From contig NZ_VHQH01000033.1 of assembly GCF_006517535.1 (NCBI RefSeq), positions 1 to 64,000 of the forward strand: a stretch of DNA of 64,000 bases. The letters run 5' to 3'. This DNA is from Schumannella sp. 10F1B-5-1 (GTDB lineage Bacteria > Actinomycetota > Actinomycetes > Actinomycetales > Microbacteriaceae). Under the pieces are notes generated by a model. It worked only from the letters and a program-made list of their open reading frames with translations. It did no database searches and was not told the origin of the DNA. Positions 53,427 through 61,767 of the stretch are shown here, in pieces; position 1 is the stretch's first letter, and each line of letters starts with the position of its first letter. The translations under genes were made by a program, and so were the position numbers.

Positions 53427-54110
53427 TCAGCACTGGGGGTTGTCGGGGTAGGTGCGGTCGGCGAGCAGCCACTGGCTGCCGGAGGCCACGAGGGTGTAGT
53501 CGGTCAGCGCGCGCGGCGTGACTGTCGGGTCGCTCGGCAGAGGGCTGCCGGCGGAGTCGAGGGTGGTGACGCCGGTCGTGTCGATGCACGCCCGCACGAC
53601 GAGACGCGGCGGGCTCGCGGCCGGGTCGCTCGACACCACGCTGGCCGAGACGACGGTCGGCGAGCCGGTGCGGGTCCAGCCGAAGGCCGCCAGCTCCTGC
53701 TGGTCGTTCGCGATCTCCTCGAGGAGCGCGCCGGTGGCGACCGCGTCGACCCGATCGGTGCCGGTCGTCGGGTCGGCGGCGGCCTTCTCCCCGGCGGCGA
53801 AGAAGCCGTCGAGCACCGCGCTGAGATCGGCGGCGGTGGCGGGCGCGCTCGCCGCTGCCGAGGGGGAAGCCGAGGCGGAGGGCGACGGCGAGCCGGAGCC
53901 ACTCCCGGCGCCCGTGCGGTGCCCCGGCGCCGGAGCAGACGGCGCGAGCACGGCGACCCCGGCGACGGCGATGCCGAGCGCGGCCACGCCGGCGACGACG
54001 GACAGGATCACGGTGCGCACACGACGCGGTCGGCGTCGACCGTCCGCGTGCGACTGGGTAGCGTCGATCGGGTCGATCGGGTCGATCGGGTCGATCGGGT
54101 CTGCGGACAT
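53427..54110 (-). CDS. Single-pass membrane protein with PID repeat and Ser/Pro linker
   Basis: 227 residues. A cytoplasmic N-terminus with four PID repeats (ADPIDPIDPIDPID) and an Arg patch precedes one membrane helix (about 34-56, VILSVVAGVAALGIAVAGVAVL). A Ser/Ala/Pro-rich linker (about 60-95) and an external alpha-beta domain of about 130 residues ending in LLADRTYPDNPQC follow, similar in layout to Mce-associated or NTF2-like accessory domains. Function unknown. GGAG is 5 nt before the ATG. It is 11 bp upstream of the fibrinogen-like gene and probably forms one operon and one surface system with it. Confidence 0.75.
   Translation of the reverse strand: MSADPIDPIDPIDPIDATQSHADGRRRPRRVRTVILSVVAGVAALGIAVAGVAVLAPSAPAPGHRTGAGSGSGSPSPSASASPSAAASAPATAADLSAVLDGFFAAGEKAAADPTTGTDRVDAVATGALLEEIANDQQELAAFGWTRTGSPTVVSASVVSSDPAASPPRLVVRACIDTTGVTTLDSAGSPLPSDPTVTPRALTDYTLVASGSQWLLADRTYPDNPQC
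54063..54101 (-). repeat. 9-bp tandem repeat (GTCGATCGG, four copies plus a partial)
   Basis: Four perfect copies at 54063-54098 plus GTC encode the PIDPIDPIDPID stretch of the membrane protein. Perfect identity suggests recent slippage. Changes of copy number would not shift the frame. Confidence 0.9.
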
Positions 54111-54261
54111 GGGGGCTCCATGCCTCGCCGACAGGCGCCGTCGCCAGGGCGGGCGACGGAGGTGCGGGATGTCGGGGGAGGCTTCCTGCGGTTCGGGGCG
54201 ATGCAGTATGCGACGGGGCGGAGTGGAGCCTCTCCGGCACCCGGGATGTGGGGGTGCGGGG

Positions 54262-54290
54262 ATGCTAGCACGCGAGATCTGCTCGTGAAA
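54262..54290 (-). promoter_or_regulatory. Candidate promoter for the membrane/fibrinogen-like/CDP-alcohol operon
   Basis: On the - strand TTTCAC (54285-54290) and TAGCAT (54262-54267) are 17 bp apart, giving a leader of about 145 nt before ATG 54110. The rest of the 277-bp gap 54111-54387 shows no gene. Confidence 0.45.
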
Positions 54291-54387
54291 AGGACTTCGG
54301 CGCCGCAGTCCGGGCCCTCCCTGAGACTCGGCGCGTCGAGGTCGCGGACGACCCGCGGCCGCCCCTCGTCGAGGCGAACCGGACACG

Positions 54388-55902
54388 TCAGCCGCGGCGG
54401 CGGAAGGCGGCGACCAGCTCGTCGAGCTGATGCCGCCGACCCGCGAGCCTCGCCCACACGAGCAGCCCGATCGCGCTGATCGCGACAGCGGCCGCGAGTG
54501 CTCCGGGCGTCGCACCGAGCAGCCAGCGCAGTGCCACCGCCGGGATGCCGACCAGCACCAGCGGCACCAGCAGCGCACCGAGCACGTGAGCCAGCCCGGG
54601 CCGGATGCCGAGGAGCAGACGCACCTCCACCGTCGCGAGCAGAGCATCCAGGAGCATGGACCCGGCCCAGGCGATCGCGGCGCCCGTCACGCCCAGCAGC
54701 GGGATCAGGATGAGATTCGCGACGATGTTGAGAGCCAGCACCGCCGCCTTGTTGCCCGCAGCCCAGCCGCTGCGACCGCTCATGAGCAGGAGCGAGTGCA
54801 CGTTGCCGGCGAGGAAGGTCACGATCGCCCCGCCGCACAGGATCGCGAGCGCGATGGCGCCGTCGCGGAAGCTGTCGCCGAACCAGCCCAGCACGAGCGG
54901 CGCGAAGACGCCGAGCAGCAGGTAGATCGGAGCGCTGAAGAGCACCAGCCACGATGCCGCCGTGCGGTACAGGGCCTCTGTCTCGGCGAGCCGGCCGGCG
55001 TGCAGGAGCGCGCTGAAACGCGGTGAGACCACGACGCGCACCGCCGTGTCGATGATCAGCCCGGCGGCGATCAGCCGGCTGGCGGCCCCGTAGTCGCCGG
55101 CCGCGGCGGAACCGGCCAGCGCGCCGACCAGGATGACGCTGAGCCAGAGCAGGCCCTGCTCGAGCACGGCCGAGAGCGTGCGCGGCAGCGCGTAGCCGAG
55201 TGTGCGGCGCACCAGCGCTCCGTCGGCGAGCCAGGGCCCGCGCACGCCGGCCGCCGCGCCGGTGCGGCGCGCTCGCGCGATCAGCACGGCCACCGCGGCG
55301 AGCGCGAGCGGCGCGAGGGCGGCCGACCACGCCAGCCCGAGCGCGAGGGGTGTCGCGAGCGCCAGCGCCGCGACGACGAGCAGAGCCACCCGGGCCAGCG
55401 GGAGCGCGACGCTGCCGAGCACCACGTAGCCCCTCAGCTCGCCGAGCCCGCGCAGCGCCGCGAGCGCGGTCAGCGCCAGACAGCCGGCCGGGACGAACGC
55501 GGCGGTCGCTCGCAGCAGCTCGGTGTCGATGCCGATGCCCAGCCCGGGCAGCACCAGGGCGATCGCCAGCGCGGCGATCGCGCCGCCGAGCAGGGCCACG
55601 CCCAGCTGCAGGGTGAGCGCGCCCCGGATGCGCTGCGGTTCGTCGACAAGCCGGGGCATGAGCCAGACGCCGACCGAATCCATGCCGAGCCGGCCGAAGC
55701 TCATGGCGATCGTCAGCACGCCCATCAGCTGCAGCACCTGACCGGCGCCGGCGTCGCCGAGCGCGCGGGTGACCACCACCGTGGCGACGAACCCGAGTGC
55801 CGCACTGACCGCCGAGCCGACGAAGCTCAGTCCGCCGCCTCGCGCGAGCCGGCGCCGATCCGCCGATCCGTCGTCTGCCGTCGCCGTGTGGGCGGCGGTC
55901 AT
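54388..55902 (-). CDS. Wzx-type polysaccharide flippase (MOP superfamily)
   Basis: 504 residues with 12-14 membrane segments. The start RGGGLSFVGSAVSAALGFVATVVVTRALG and repeated ALR.. and ...VVVSPRFSALL segments are characteristic of the oligosaccharidyl-lipid flippase family, moving undecaprenyl-linked repeat units to the outer face of the membrane. ATG 55902 overlaps the stop of the WecG/TagA gene (ATGA). It belongs to the Wzx-Wzy-Wzz polymer set. Confidence 0.88.
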   Translation of the reverse strand: MTAAHTATADDGSADRRRLARGGGLSFVGSAVSAALGFVATVVVTRALGDAGAGQVLQLMGVLTIAMSFGRLGMDSVGVWLMPRLVDEPQRIRGALTLQLGVALLGGAIAALAIALVLPGLGIGIDTELLRATAAFVPAGCLALTALAALRGLGELRGYVVLGSVALPLARVALLVVAALALATPLALGLAWSAALAPLALAAVAVLIARARRTGAAAGVRGPWLADGALVRRTLGYALPRTLSAVLEQGLLWLSVILVGALAGSAAAGDYGAASRLIAAGLIIDTAVRVVVSPRFSALLHAGRLAETEALYRTAASWLVLFSAPIYLLLGVFAPLVLGWFGDSFRDGAIALAILCGGAIVTFLAGNVHSLLLMSGRSGWAAGNKAAVLALNIVANLILIPLLGVTGAAIAWAGSMLLDALLATVEVRLLLGIRPGLAHVLGALLVPLVLVGIPAVALRWLLGATPGALAAAVAISAIGLLVWARLAGRRHQLDELVAAFRRRG

Positions 55903-56663
55903 GAGCCGGCGCGGCGTCGAGTCGCGAGCTGCCAGCCGAGCCGGAGCAGGAACGCCGGGTTGCCGAGGAGGTATCGCCGCGCGAGCCGACGCGGCTCGAT
56001 GATGAGCCGCCACAGCCATTCGAGGCCAGCGCGGATCATCCAGCCGGGCGCTCGGCGGTTCTCGCCGGCGAGCCAGTCGAACAGTCCTCCGCAGCTGAGC
56101 ACGGCCGGCACCTCGAGCTGGTCGCGGTTGCGGGCGATCCAGTCCTGCTGCAGCGGATCACCGAGTCCGACGAGCAGGATCCCGGGTCGGAGCCGCTCGA
56201 GTCGTTCGAGCAGCTCGGGCATCCTCTCGCGCGGCAGGTATCCGTCCTGCGTGTCGACCTGCAATCCCGGATTCTCGCGGCGGAGTCGGTCGGCCGCGCG
56301 CTCGGCGACGCCCGGACGCCCGCCGTAGAGGAACATCCCGGCGCCGCGGGCGGCGGCGAGCGCGGCCAGTGGATGCACGAGATCCGTCGTGGCGAGCCGT
56401 TCGGGAACGGGATGGCCGAGCAGCCGTGCGGCGCCCACGATGGACTGCCCGTCGGCGTAGCAGAGCTCGGCCGCGGAGACCTGCGCCCGGAAACGCGCGT
56501 CGCGCGCGGCGAGATTGCAGACGTTCGCGTTCACTCCGACGGCGACGTGGGTGCCCCCGACGCGCATCCAGTCGTCGATAAGTCCGAGTGCGCCGGCCTC
56601 GTCGACGGCATCGACCGGCACCCCGACGACGCGGGCGCGCGTCGGACGCGTCGACACGCTCAC
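55899..56663 (-). CDS. WecG/TagA/CpsF family glycosyltransferase
   Basis: 254 residues. HVAVGVNANVCNLAARD, LCYADGQSIVGAARLLG, PVPERLATTDLV with the family's Asp, GMFLYGGRPGVAERAADRLR, ILLVGLGDPLQQDWIARN and VLSCGGLFDWLAG all fit GT26. TagA adds ManNAc to GlcNAc-PP-undecaprenol in teichoic acid synthesis, and WecG adds ManNAcA. GTG 56663 overlaps the stop of the Wzz-like gene (GTGA). The sugar donor here is unknown. Confidence 0.9.
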   Translation of the reverse strand: MSVSTRPTRARVVGVPVDAVDEAGALGLIDDWMRVGGTHVAVGVNANVCNLAARDARFRAQVSAAELCYADGQSIVGAARLLGHPVPERLATTDLVHPLAALAAARGAGMFLYGGRPGVAERAADRLRRENPGLQVDTQDGYLPRERMPELLERLERLRPGILLVGLGDPLQQDWIARNRDQLEVPAVLSCGGLFDWLAGENRRAPGWMIRAGLEWLWRLIIEPRRLARRYLLGNPAFLLRLGWQLATRRRAGS

Positions 56664-58327
56664 GCCTCGGCGAGCGGAGGGCCGGCCGCGAGCGCGTCGG
56701 CCGGCGGCGGCGCCGCCGAGCGCGCGGCGGCGGGCCGACGGCGCGGCCGCGACGTGCGCTCGGCCGCCGGGGTCGCGTCGCGCGGCGGCTCGGTGCGGCG
56801 TGGCCGCGCGGGCTCGGCGGGAGCCGGCGCGGAGTCGGGCTCCACAGCCCCGAGGCGCCGGCGACCGGAGACCAGCACCGTGCCCAGCAGCGAGGTCCCG
56901 AAGCTCTCGAAGCCCTCGGCATCCCGGGCGAGGGTCGCTCGACGGGTGCCTCCCAGAGCGAGAACCCAGAGCACCGCTCCCGTGACGCGCACGGCCGCCA
57001 GACGACTGGCGTGCGGCGCTTCGGGCGGAAGGGCCAGCACGACGAGCTCGCTCGCGCGGTGGCGATCCACCTCGGCCAGGAGGTCGCGCGTCAGCACCGC
57101 GTCGGGATCGGCGATTCCGCCGGAGTGCTCGGTGGTCACGAGGCGCAGCTCCGGCAGGCCGGTCGGCGTCCACACGCTGAGCTCGCTGCCGCGACTGAGC
57201 AGCTGGAGGCCGAGGCCCGCGCGCAGCCGCTCGAGGAAGTCGGGCGTGACTCCCGGCAGCAGGAGGCGCACCGGGCCCCCGGTCTGAGCCAGCGCGACCG
57301 CGAGATCGACCGAGACCTCGGTCGGCAGATCCGCGACGGTGTCGTCGATGACGCTGAACGTCCCCGTGGTCCCGCCGAGTCGAGCGAGCAGCCGCTCGCG
57401 CACGGTGCGGAACGCCTCCGCGTCGGCGGGGCCCGCCGGGATCGCGCCGACCCGCCCGGTCAGCTGAGCGAGAGCCGGCACGCCGGCGAATCGCTCGGCG
57501 TCCTCCGCGCTGCGCACGCGTCGATCGAGCACATGGGCCGCGACGGCGCCCGCGAGTCCGAGCACGAGCCCGGCGAGCAGACCGCTGACGAGCACGAGCA
57601 GCCGGCTCGGCGACGACGCGATCGGGTTGCTCGACGCCGACGTGAGCACCGAGCCGCCGGAGGTGTCGATGAGCTGCAGGGAGTTGCGCTGACTCAGGAG
57701 GCTGTCGACCTCGATCGTGATCAGCTGACGGTCGCTCTCGGCCTGATTCGCGGCGCTGCTGCCGGCGGGCGCGGCCGCGGCGCGGCTCTCCACGTCGGTG
57801 AGTGAGTCGCGCAGCTCGTCGAGTCGGGCATCCACCTGGTCGACGACCGCCTGGCGTCGCTCGCCGGCCTGCTGGCTGCGGTAGTCGAGATAGGCGGCGG
57901 CGATCGCATCGGCCCGTTCGCGCGACACCGCTGGATCGCTGGAGGTGTAGCTGATGCGGATGACGGTGGCCTGCGTCACGAGCTCGGCGCTGAGGCCGTC
58001 GCGCAGCTCCTGAGGCGAGACGTCGCCGAGCCGGTCGGCGGCGGCTTCAGCGACCGCGAAGGACCGCGCGATCTGCACTTCGGTCGGGCCGTCGAGCAGG
58101 CCGGCCGCGGAGCGCTGCGCGTTGAAGGGATCGGTCGAGATGACGTTGAGGTTGAGGTCGGTCCTCGCGGTCTCCTGCGTGCCGAGCACGAGGAGACCGA
58201 AGCCGGCGACGAGCACTCCCGCGACGGCGGCCGCGGCGACGATGCGCCATCGACGCAGCACGATGCGCAGATAGTCGCCGAGGGTGGGCGCGGTGGGTTC
58301 GGGAATCGAGGCGGGGGAGACGGGCAA
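56660..58327 (-). CDS. Wzz-like chain-length protein with degenerate tyrosine-kinase half
   Basis: 555 residues from TTG 58327, supported by GGAGG about 7 nt upstream. TM helices lie at about 27-50 and 243-268, enclosing an extracellular coiled-coil domain (Wzz fold). The cytoplasmic part (about 285-490) aligns with bacterial tyrosine kinases (FRTVRERLL ... VALAQTGGPVRLLL), but the Walker A P-loop position reads DDTVADLPTEVSVDLA and the Walker A' Asp motif reads LLLPGVTP. ATP binding is therefore unlikely. A Pro/Arg/Ala-rich tail ends the protein with no Tyr cluster. It probably regulates polymer length without kinase activity. Confidence 0.85.
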   Translation of the reverse strand: MPVSPASIPEPTAPTLGDYLRIVLRRWRIVAAAAVAGVLVAGFGLLVLGTQETARTDLNLNVISTDPFNAQRSAAGLLDGPTEVQIARSFAVAEAAADRLGDVSPQELRDGLSAELVTQATVIRISYTSSDPAVSRERADAIAAAYLDYRSQQAGERRQAVVDQVDARLDELRDSLTDVESRAAAAPAGSSAANQAESDRQLITIEVDSLLSQRNSLQLIDTSGGSVLTSASSNPIASSPSRLLVLVSGLLAGLVLGLAGAVAAHVLDRRVRSAEDAERFAGVPALAQLTGRVGAIPAGPADAEAFRTVRERLLARLGGTTGTFSVIDDTVADLPTEVSVDLAVALAQTGGPVRLLLPGVTPDFLERLRAGLGLQLLSRGSELSVWTPTGLPELRLVTTEHSGGIADPDAVLTRDLLAEVDRHRASELVVLALPPEAPHASRLAAVRVTGAVLWVLALGGTRRATLARDAEGFESFGTSLLGTVLVSGRRRLGAVEPDSAPAPAEPARPRRTEPPRDATPAAERTSRPRRRPAAARSAAPPPADALAAGPPLAEA

Positions 58328-58425
58328 CGGAGGTCCTCCATCACGGCCGGGGCGGGTGCCGACGGGGGAATCGGGTGGAGCCGGGCTGCCATCCCGCTGG
58401 GCGACGGGGCGGCTGAGGTGCCGTC

Positions 58426-58431
58426 AGCATA
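58426..58431 (-). promoter_or_regulatory. Candidate -10 (TATGCT) of the Wzz-WecG-flippase operon
   Basis: On the - strand TATGCT lies about 98 nt upstream of TTG 58327 in the divergent intergenic region 58328-58479. The opposite strand has GATTCT 6 nt before ATG 58480. Confidence 0.35.
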
Positions 58432-58479
58432 GACCCGCTCCCGGTTGCGCGGCGAACGGAAGCGAGGGATTCTTAGCGC

Positions 58480-59883
58480 ATGGCGTCCCCCCGAGCGCTG
58501 TACCCCGACCGCGCCTCCGTCGCCCGAACGGCTTCGGAGCCCCTGCGTCGCGCCCTCATGCCCGACACGGCATATTCGCGTGCGGTGCGTCGCGGCTTCC
58601 GGGGCGATCTGCCGCGCTGGCCGTTCGCGGCGATCTTCGTCGCCTACCCGCTGTGGTGGGTTCTGGGGATCGGAGACCTGATCTTCCCGCTCGCCGCCGC
58701 CGCGATGGCCGTCCTCCTGCTGCGGCGCGGGCGAGTGGAGGTGCCGCGGAGCTTCGGCATCTGGCTGCTCTTCCTGGCCTGGATGCTCGCATCGGTGATC
58801 GGCATCGACACCGGCGGTCGACTGGTGGGCTTCGCCTACCGCGCGGTGCTGTACCTCGCGGCGACGGTCGTGCTGCTCTACGTCTACAACGCGCGGTCGA
58901 CCCTCGACCGACGCTACGTGGCCGGCGTGCTGACGGTGTTCTGGGGCGTCGTGGTCGCCGGCGGGTGGCTCGGTGTGCTCTTCCCGCTCCTGTCGTTCGC
59001 GACGCCGCTCGCGGCGATCCTGCCCGAGTCGCTGACGTCGAACGAGGTCGTCGGCGAGATGGTGTTCCGTCGCGTGACGCAGTACGACCCGACCAGCTAT
59101 CTGCAGCTCGATCCGCGCCCCAGCGCGCCGTTCCTCTATACGAACGGCTGGGGCAACGTCTACTCGATGCTCCTTCCGATCGTGATCGCGTATCTGGTCT
59201 CGGTCCGCGGCAGCCGGCGGTTCTGGCTCGTGCTGGCCCTCATCCCCGTGTCGTTCGTCCCCGCTTTCCTGACGCTCAACCGCGGGATGTTCCTCGGCCT
59301 CGGGGTCGCCGCGCTGTACGTCGGGCTGCGCGCCCTCGTCAGGCGGGAGTGGAAGGTGATCGGGGGCCTCGCCGCGCTCGGCCTGGTCGTCGGACTCGCC
59401 GTGGTCGTGCTGCCGGTGCAGGAGCGGCTGACCGAGCGACTGGATGCGAGCAGCACGACCGAGGACCGCGCCAACCTCTACCAGGAGACGCTGCAGCGCA
59501 CGCTCGAGTCGCCGGTCTTCGGCTACGGCGCGCCGCGCCCGTCGGAGACGGACGGCGCCCCCTCGGCCGGCACACAGGGTCAGGTCTGGACGCTCCTGTT
59601 CTCGCACGGCTTCCCGGGCGTCCTGCTCTTCATGGCGTGGCTCGTTCTGCTCGCCTGGCGGACGCGTCACGCGCGCGGGGCGATCGGCGTGGCGGGCCAC
59701 ACGATGCTCGTCGTGCTCGTCGTGGAGGTGTTCTACTACGGCGTCGTGGTCAACGGCCTGGCGCTCGGCTTCATCGCCGCCGCTCTGCTGCTGCGCCCGG
59801 GTTCCGAGGCGGAGCCGGCGACCGCGGCTGTTCCGGGATCCGGAGCGCGGCCCCGACGACGCCCGAGGGTGGTGCTCTCGTGA
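58480..59883 (+). CDS. O-antigen polymerase/ligase-like (Wzy) membrane protein
   Basis: 467 residues with about 11-12 membrane segments. The large periplasmic loop typical of O-antigen ligase/polymerase proteins lies near 170-225 (RRVTQYDPTSYLQLD, APFLYTNGWGN), followed by LTLNRGMFLGLG and an Arg-containing cytoplasmic end. It probably polymerises repeat units outside the membrane. GATTCT lies 6 nt before the ATG (leaderless type). Its stop overlaps the first GT2 gene (GTGA), so the + strand genes 58480-62312 form one operon. Confidence 0.82.
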   Translation: MASPRALYPDRASVARTASEPLRRALMPDTAYSRAVRRGFRGDLPRWPFAAIFVAYPLWWVLGIGDLIFPLAAAAMAVLLLRRGRVEVPRSFGIWLLFLAWMLASVIGIDTGGRLVGFAYRAVLYLAATVVLLYVYNARSTLDRRYVAGVLTVFWGVVVAGGWLGVLFPLLSFATPLAAILPESLTSNEVVGEMVFRRVTQYDPTSYLQLDPRPSAPFLYTNGWGNVYSMLLPIVIAYLVSVRGSRRFWLVLALIPVSFVPAFLTLNRGMFLGLGVAALYVGLRALVRREWKVIGGLAALGLVVGLAVVVLPVQERLTERLDASSTTEDRANLYQETLQRTLESPVFGYGAPRPSETDGAPSAGTQGQVWTLLFSHGFPGVLLFMAWLVLLAWRTRHARGAIGVAGHTMLVVLVVEVFYYGVVVNGLALGFIAAALLLRPGSEAEPATAAVPGSGARPRRRPRVVLS

Positions 59884-60812
59884 CGGCGGCCCCCGTCTCG
59901 GCCGGGTCCGGCGTCAGCGTCGTGATCGCGACACGAGGTCGGCCCGAGCTGCTGCGGTCCGCGGTCCGCGCGGCGTTCGCCCAGGACCACGCCGGTCCCG
60001 TCGAGGTCGTGGTCGTGTACGACCGCATCGACATCGACCCCCTCGACGACGTCGAGATCCCGGCCGGACGCACGCTGCGCACCATCGTGAACTCCCGCAC
60101 CCCGGGTCTCGCGGGCGGACGCAACAGCGGCGTCGACTCCGCGTCGCACGAGCTGATCGCGTTCTGCGACGACGACGACGAGTGGATGCCGACGCGTCTC
60201 AGCGCGCAGGTCAGCGCGTGGGCCGCCGACCCGGAGGCGGTCGTGCTCGCGACCGGGATGCGCATCCGCACCGAGCAGAGCGAGATCGACCGGATGCCGC
60301 CGGAGCGGGTCGAGTTCGACGACTTCCTGCGCTCGCGCATCACCGAGATCCATCCCTCGAGTCTTCTGCTGCGACGAGCCGATCTGCTCGGGCGCATCGG
60401 CCCGGTCGACGAGGAGCTGCCGGCCTCCTATGGCGAGGACTACGACTTGCTGCTTCGCGCGGCGCGTGCCGGGCACATCCGCAGCGTCGTCGAGCCGCTC
60501 GTGCTGGTGCGCTGGAATCGCGCCTCCTTCTTCTCGGAGAAATGGGAGGGCATCGCGGCGGGACTCAGTTATCTGCTGAGCAAGCATCCGGAGTTCGCGC
60601 GCGACCGTCGCGGCTCCGCCCGCATCGAGGGGCAGATCGCCTTCGCGCACGCGGCACTGGGAGAGCGGGCGGCGGCGCGAGCGTGGTCGTGGCGCACGAT
60701 CCGCCACGACCCGCGTCAGCTCCGGGCGTGGGCGGCGCTGCTCATCGCCGTGCGGCTCGTGCCGGCGGCGACGCTCGTGCGCGCGGTCAACCGCCGCGGC
60801 AAGGGACTCTGA
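59880..60812 (+). CDS. GT2 family glycosyltransferase
   Basis: 310 residues from GTG 59880. GT-A fold: VSVVIATRGRPELLRSAVRA, EVVVVYD, NSRTPGLAGGRNSGVDSA, and the DxD-like ELIAFCDDDDEWMP. SLLLRRADLLGRIG and SYGEDYDLLLRAARAG follow, with the ED-Y motif of the catalytic base region. The C-terminal 60 residues are helical and basic. It adds one sugar of the polymer repeat; donor and acceptor are unknown. Confidence 0.88.
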   Translation: MTAAPVSAGSGVSVVIATRGRPELLRSAVRAAFAQDHAGPVEVVVVYDRIDIDPLDDVEIPAGRTLRTIVNSRTPGLAGGRNSGVDSASHELIAFCDDDDEWMPTRLSAQVSAWAADPEAVVLATGMRIRTEQSEIDRMPPERVEFDDFLRSRITEIHPSSLLLRRADLLGRIGPVDEELPASYGEDYDLLLRAARAGHIRSVVEPLVLVRWNRASFFSEKWEGIAAGLSYLLSKHPEFARDRRGSARIEGQIAFAHAALGERAAARAWSWRTIRHDPRQLRAWAALLIAVRLVPAATLVRAVNRRGKGL

Positions 60813-60843
60813 TGGGCGCCCCGCGGTCGACAAGGCGGATGCC

Positions 60844-61767
60844 ATGCCCCGGCTGAGCGTGCTGCTTCCGGTCCGCGACGGCGCGCGGACGGTCGCCCGC
60901 GCCGTGCGGTCCACGCTGCGGGCGATGCCCGCCGACAGCGAGCTGCTCGTGCTCGACGACGCGAGCGTCGACCGCACGGCGGCGGTCGTCGACGCGATCG
61001 ACGATTCTCGGCTGCGACTGGTGCAGTCGACCTCGCCGCTCGGCGTCGCCGGAGGCCTCAACCGGCTGCTCGAGCTGTCGGACAGCGCGCTGGTCGCGCG
61101 GATGGACGCGGACGACGTGACCCTGCCCGGCCGCTTCGCGCGTCAGAGGCATGCTCTGCAGCGGATGCGCGCCGAGATCCTGTTCGGCACCGTGATCGAG
61201 TTCTCCGACGGAGGCCGCCGTATCCGTCCGACCCCACCTCTGGGCCTCGACCCCCAGGCACTCCGACTCCACCTGCTGCTGACCAATCCTGTGGCGCATC
61301 CGACCCTCTTCGCCACCCGGCGCGCGCTCGTCGAGCTCGGCGGCTACCGCGCCGTGCCGAGCGAGGACTACGAGCTCTGGCTGCGCGCGGCCGTCGAGGG
61401 GCGCCGGCTCGCCCGGTCGGCTCGCCCGGCCATCGCCTACCGGGTGCACCCGGCGCAGGTCACCGCATCGACCTCGTGGCGCCGCTCGTCGTGGACCGAT
61501 CCCGTCACGGCCTCCTCGTTCTCGGCCCTGGCCGAGGTCGAGCTCGGCCGTCCGGCGCGGCGACTGAACGCGCTCGCGATCGACACCGCGGCAGACTCGG
61601 TCGAGCTGGATGCCGAGCTCGCGGCATTCGCCGGAGCGGTGCGTGTCGCCGCCGGTCGGCTTCCGGGGTCGGCGCGTCGTCGGGTTCTCGCTCTGCTGGA
61701 GCGGCGCCTGCGCGCGGTGCGCGAGCTGCGCGCATCGTCGGCTATCGGCGCAGGAGCCGCGACCTGA
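60844..61767 (+). CDS. GT2 family glycosyltransferase
   Basis: 307 residues. RLSVLLPVRDGARTVARAVRS, LLVLDDASVDRTA, PLGVAGGLNRLLELSDS and ARMDADDVTLPGRFARQ (DxD) are GT-A motifs. SEDYELWLRAAVEG is the acceptor-side motif. The last 100 residues are a helical tail. Its start is 31 bp after the first GT2 gene, and its stop overlaps the next gene (TGATG). It is a different enzyme from the first, with low identity outside the motifs. Confidence 0.88.
   Translation: MPRLSVLLPVRDGARTVARAVRSTLRAMPADSELLVLDDASVDRTAAVVDAIDDSRLRLVQSTSPLGVAGGLNRLLELSDSALVARMDADDVTLPGRFARQRHALQRMRAEILFGTVIEFSDGGRRIRPTPPLGLDPQALRLHLLLTNPVAHPTLFATRRALVELGGYRAVPSEDYELWLRAAVEGRRLARSARPAIAYRVHPAQVTASTSWRRSSWTDPVTASSFSALAEVELGRPARRLNALAIDTAADSVELDAELAAFAGAVRVAAGRLPGSARRRVLALLERRLRAVRELRASSAIGAGAAT

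Noticed and set aside
50128-53451. 1107-codon open frame on the + strand
   Set aside because: It is antisense to the secreted fibrinogen-like gene; composition is Arg/Gly/Ala-rich with no domains. High GC suppresses stop codons in the opposite frame.
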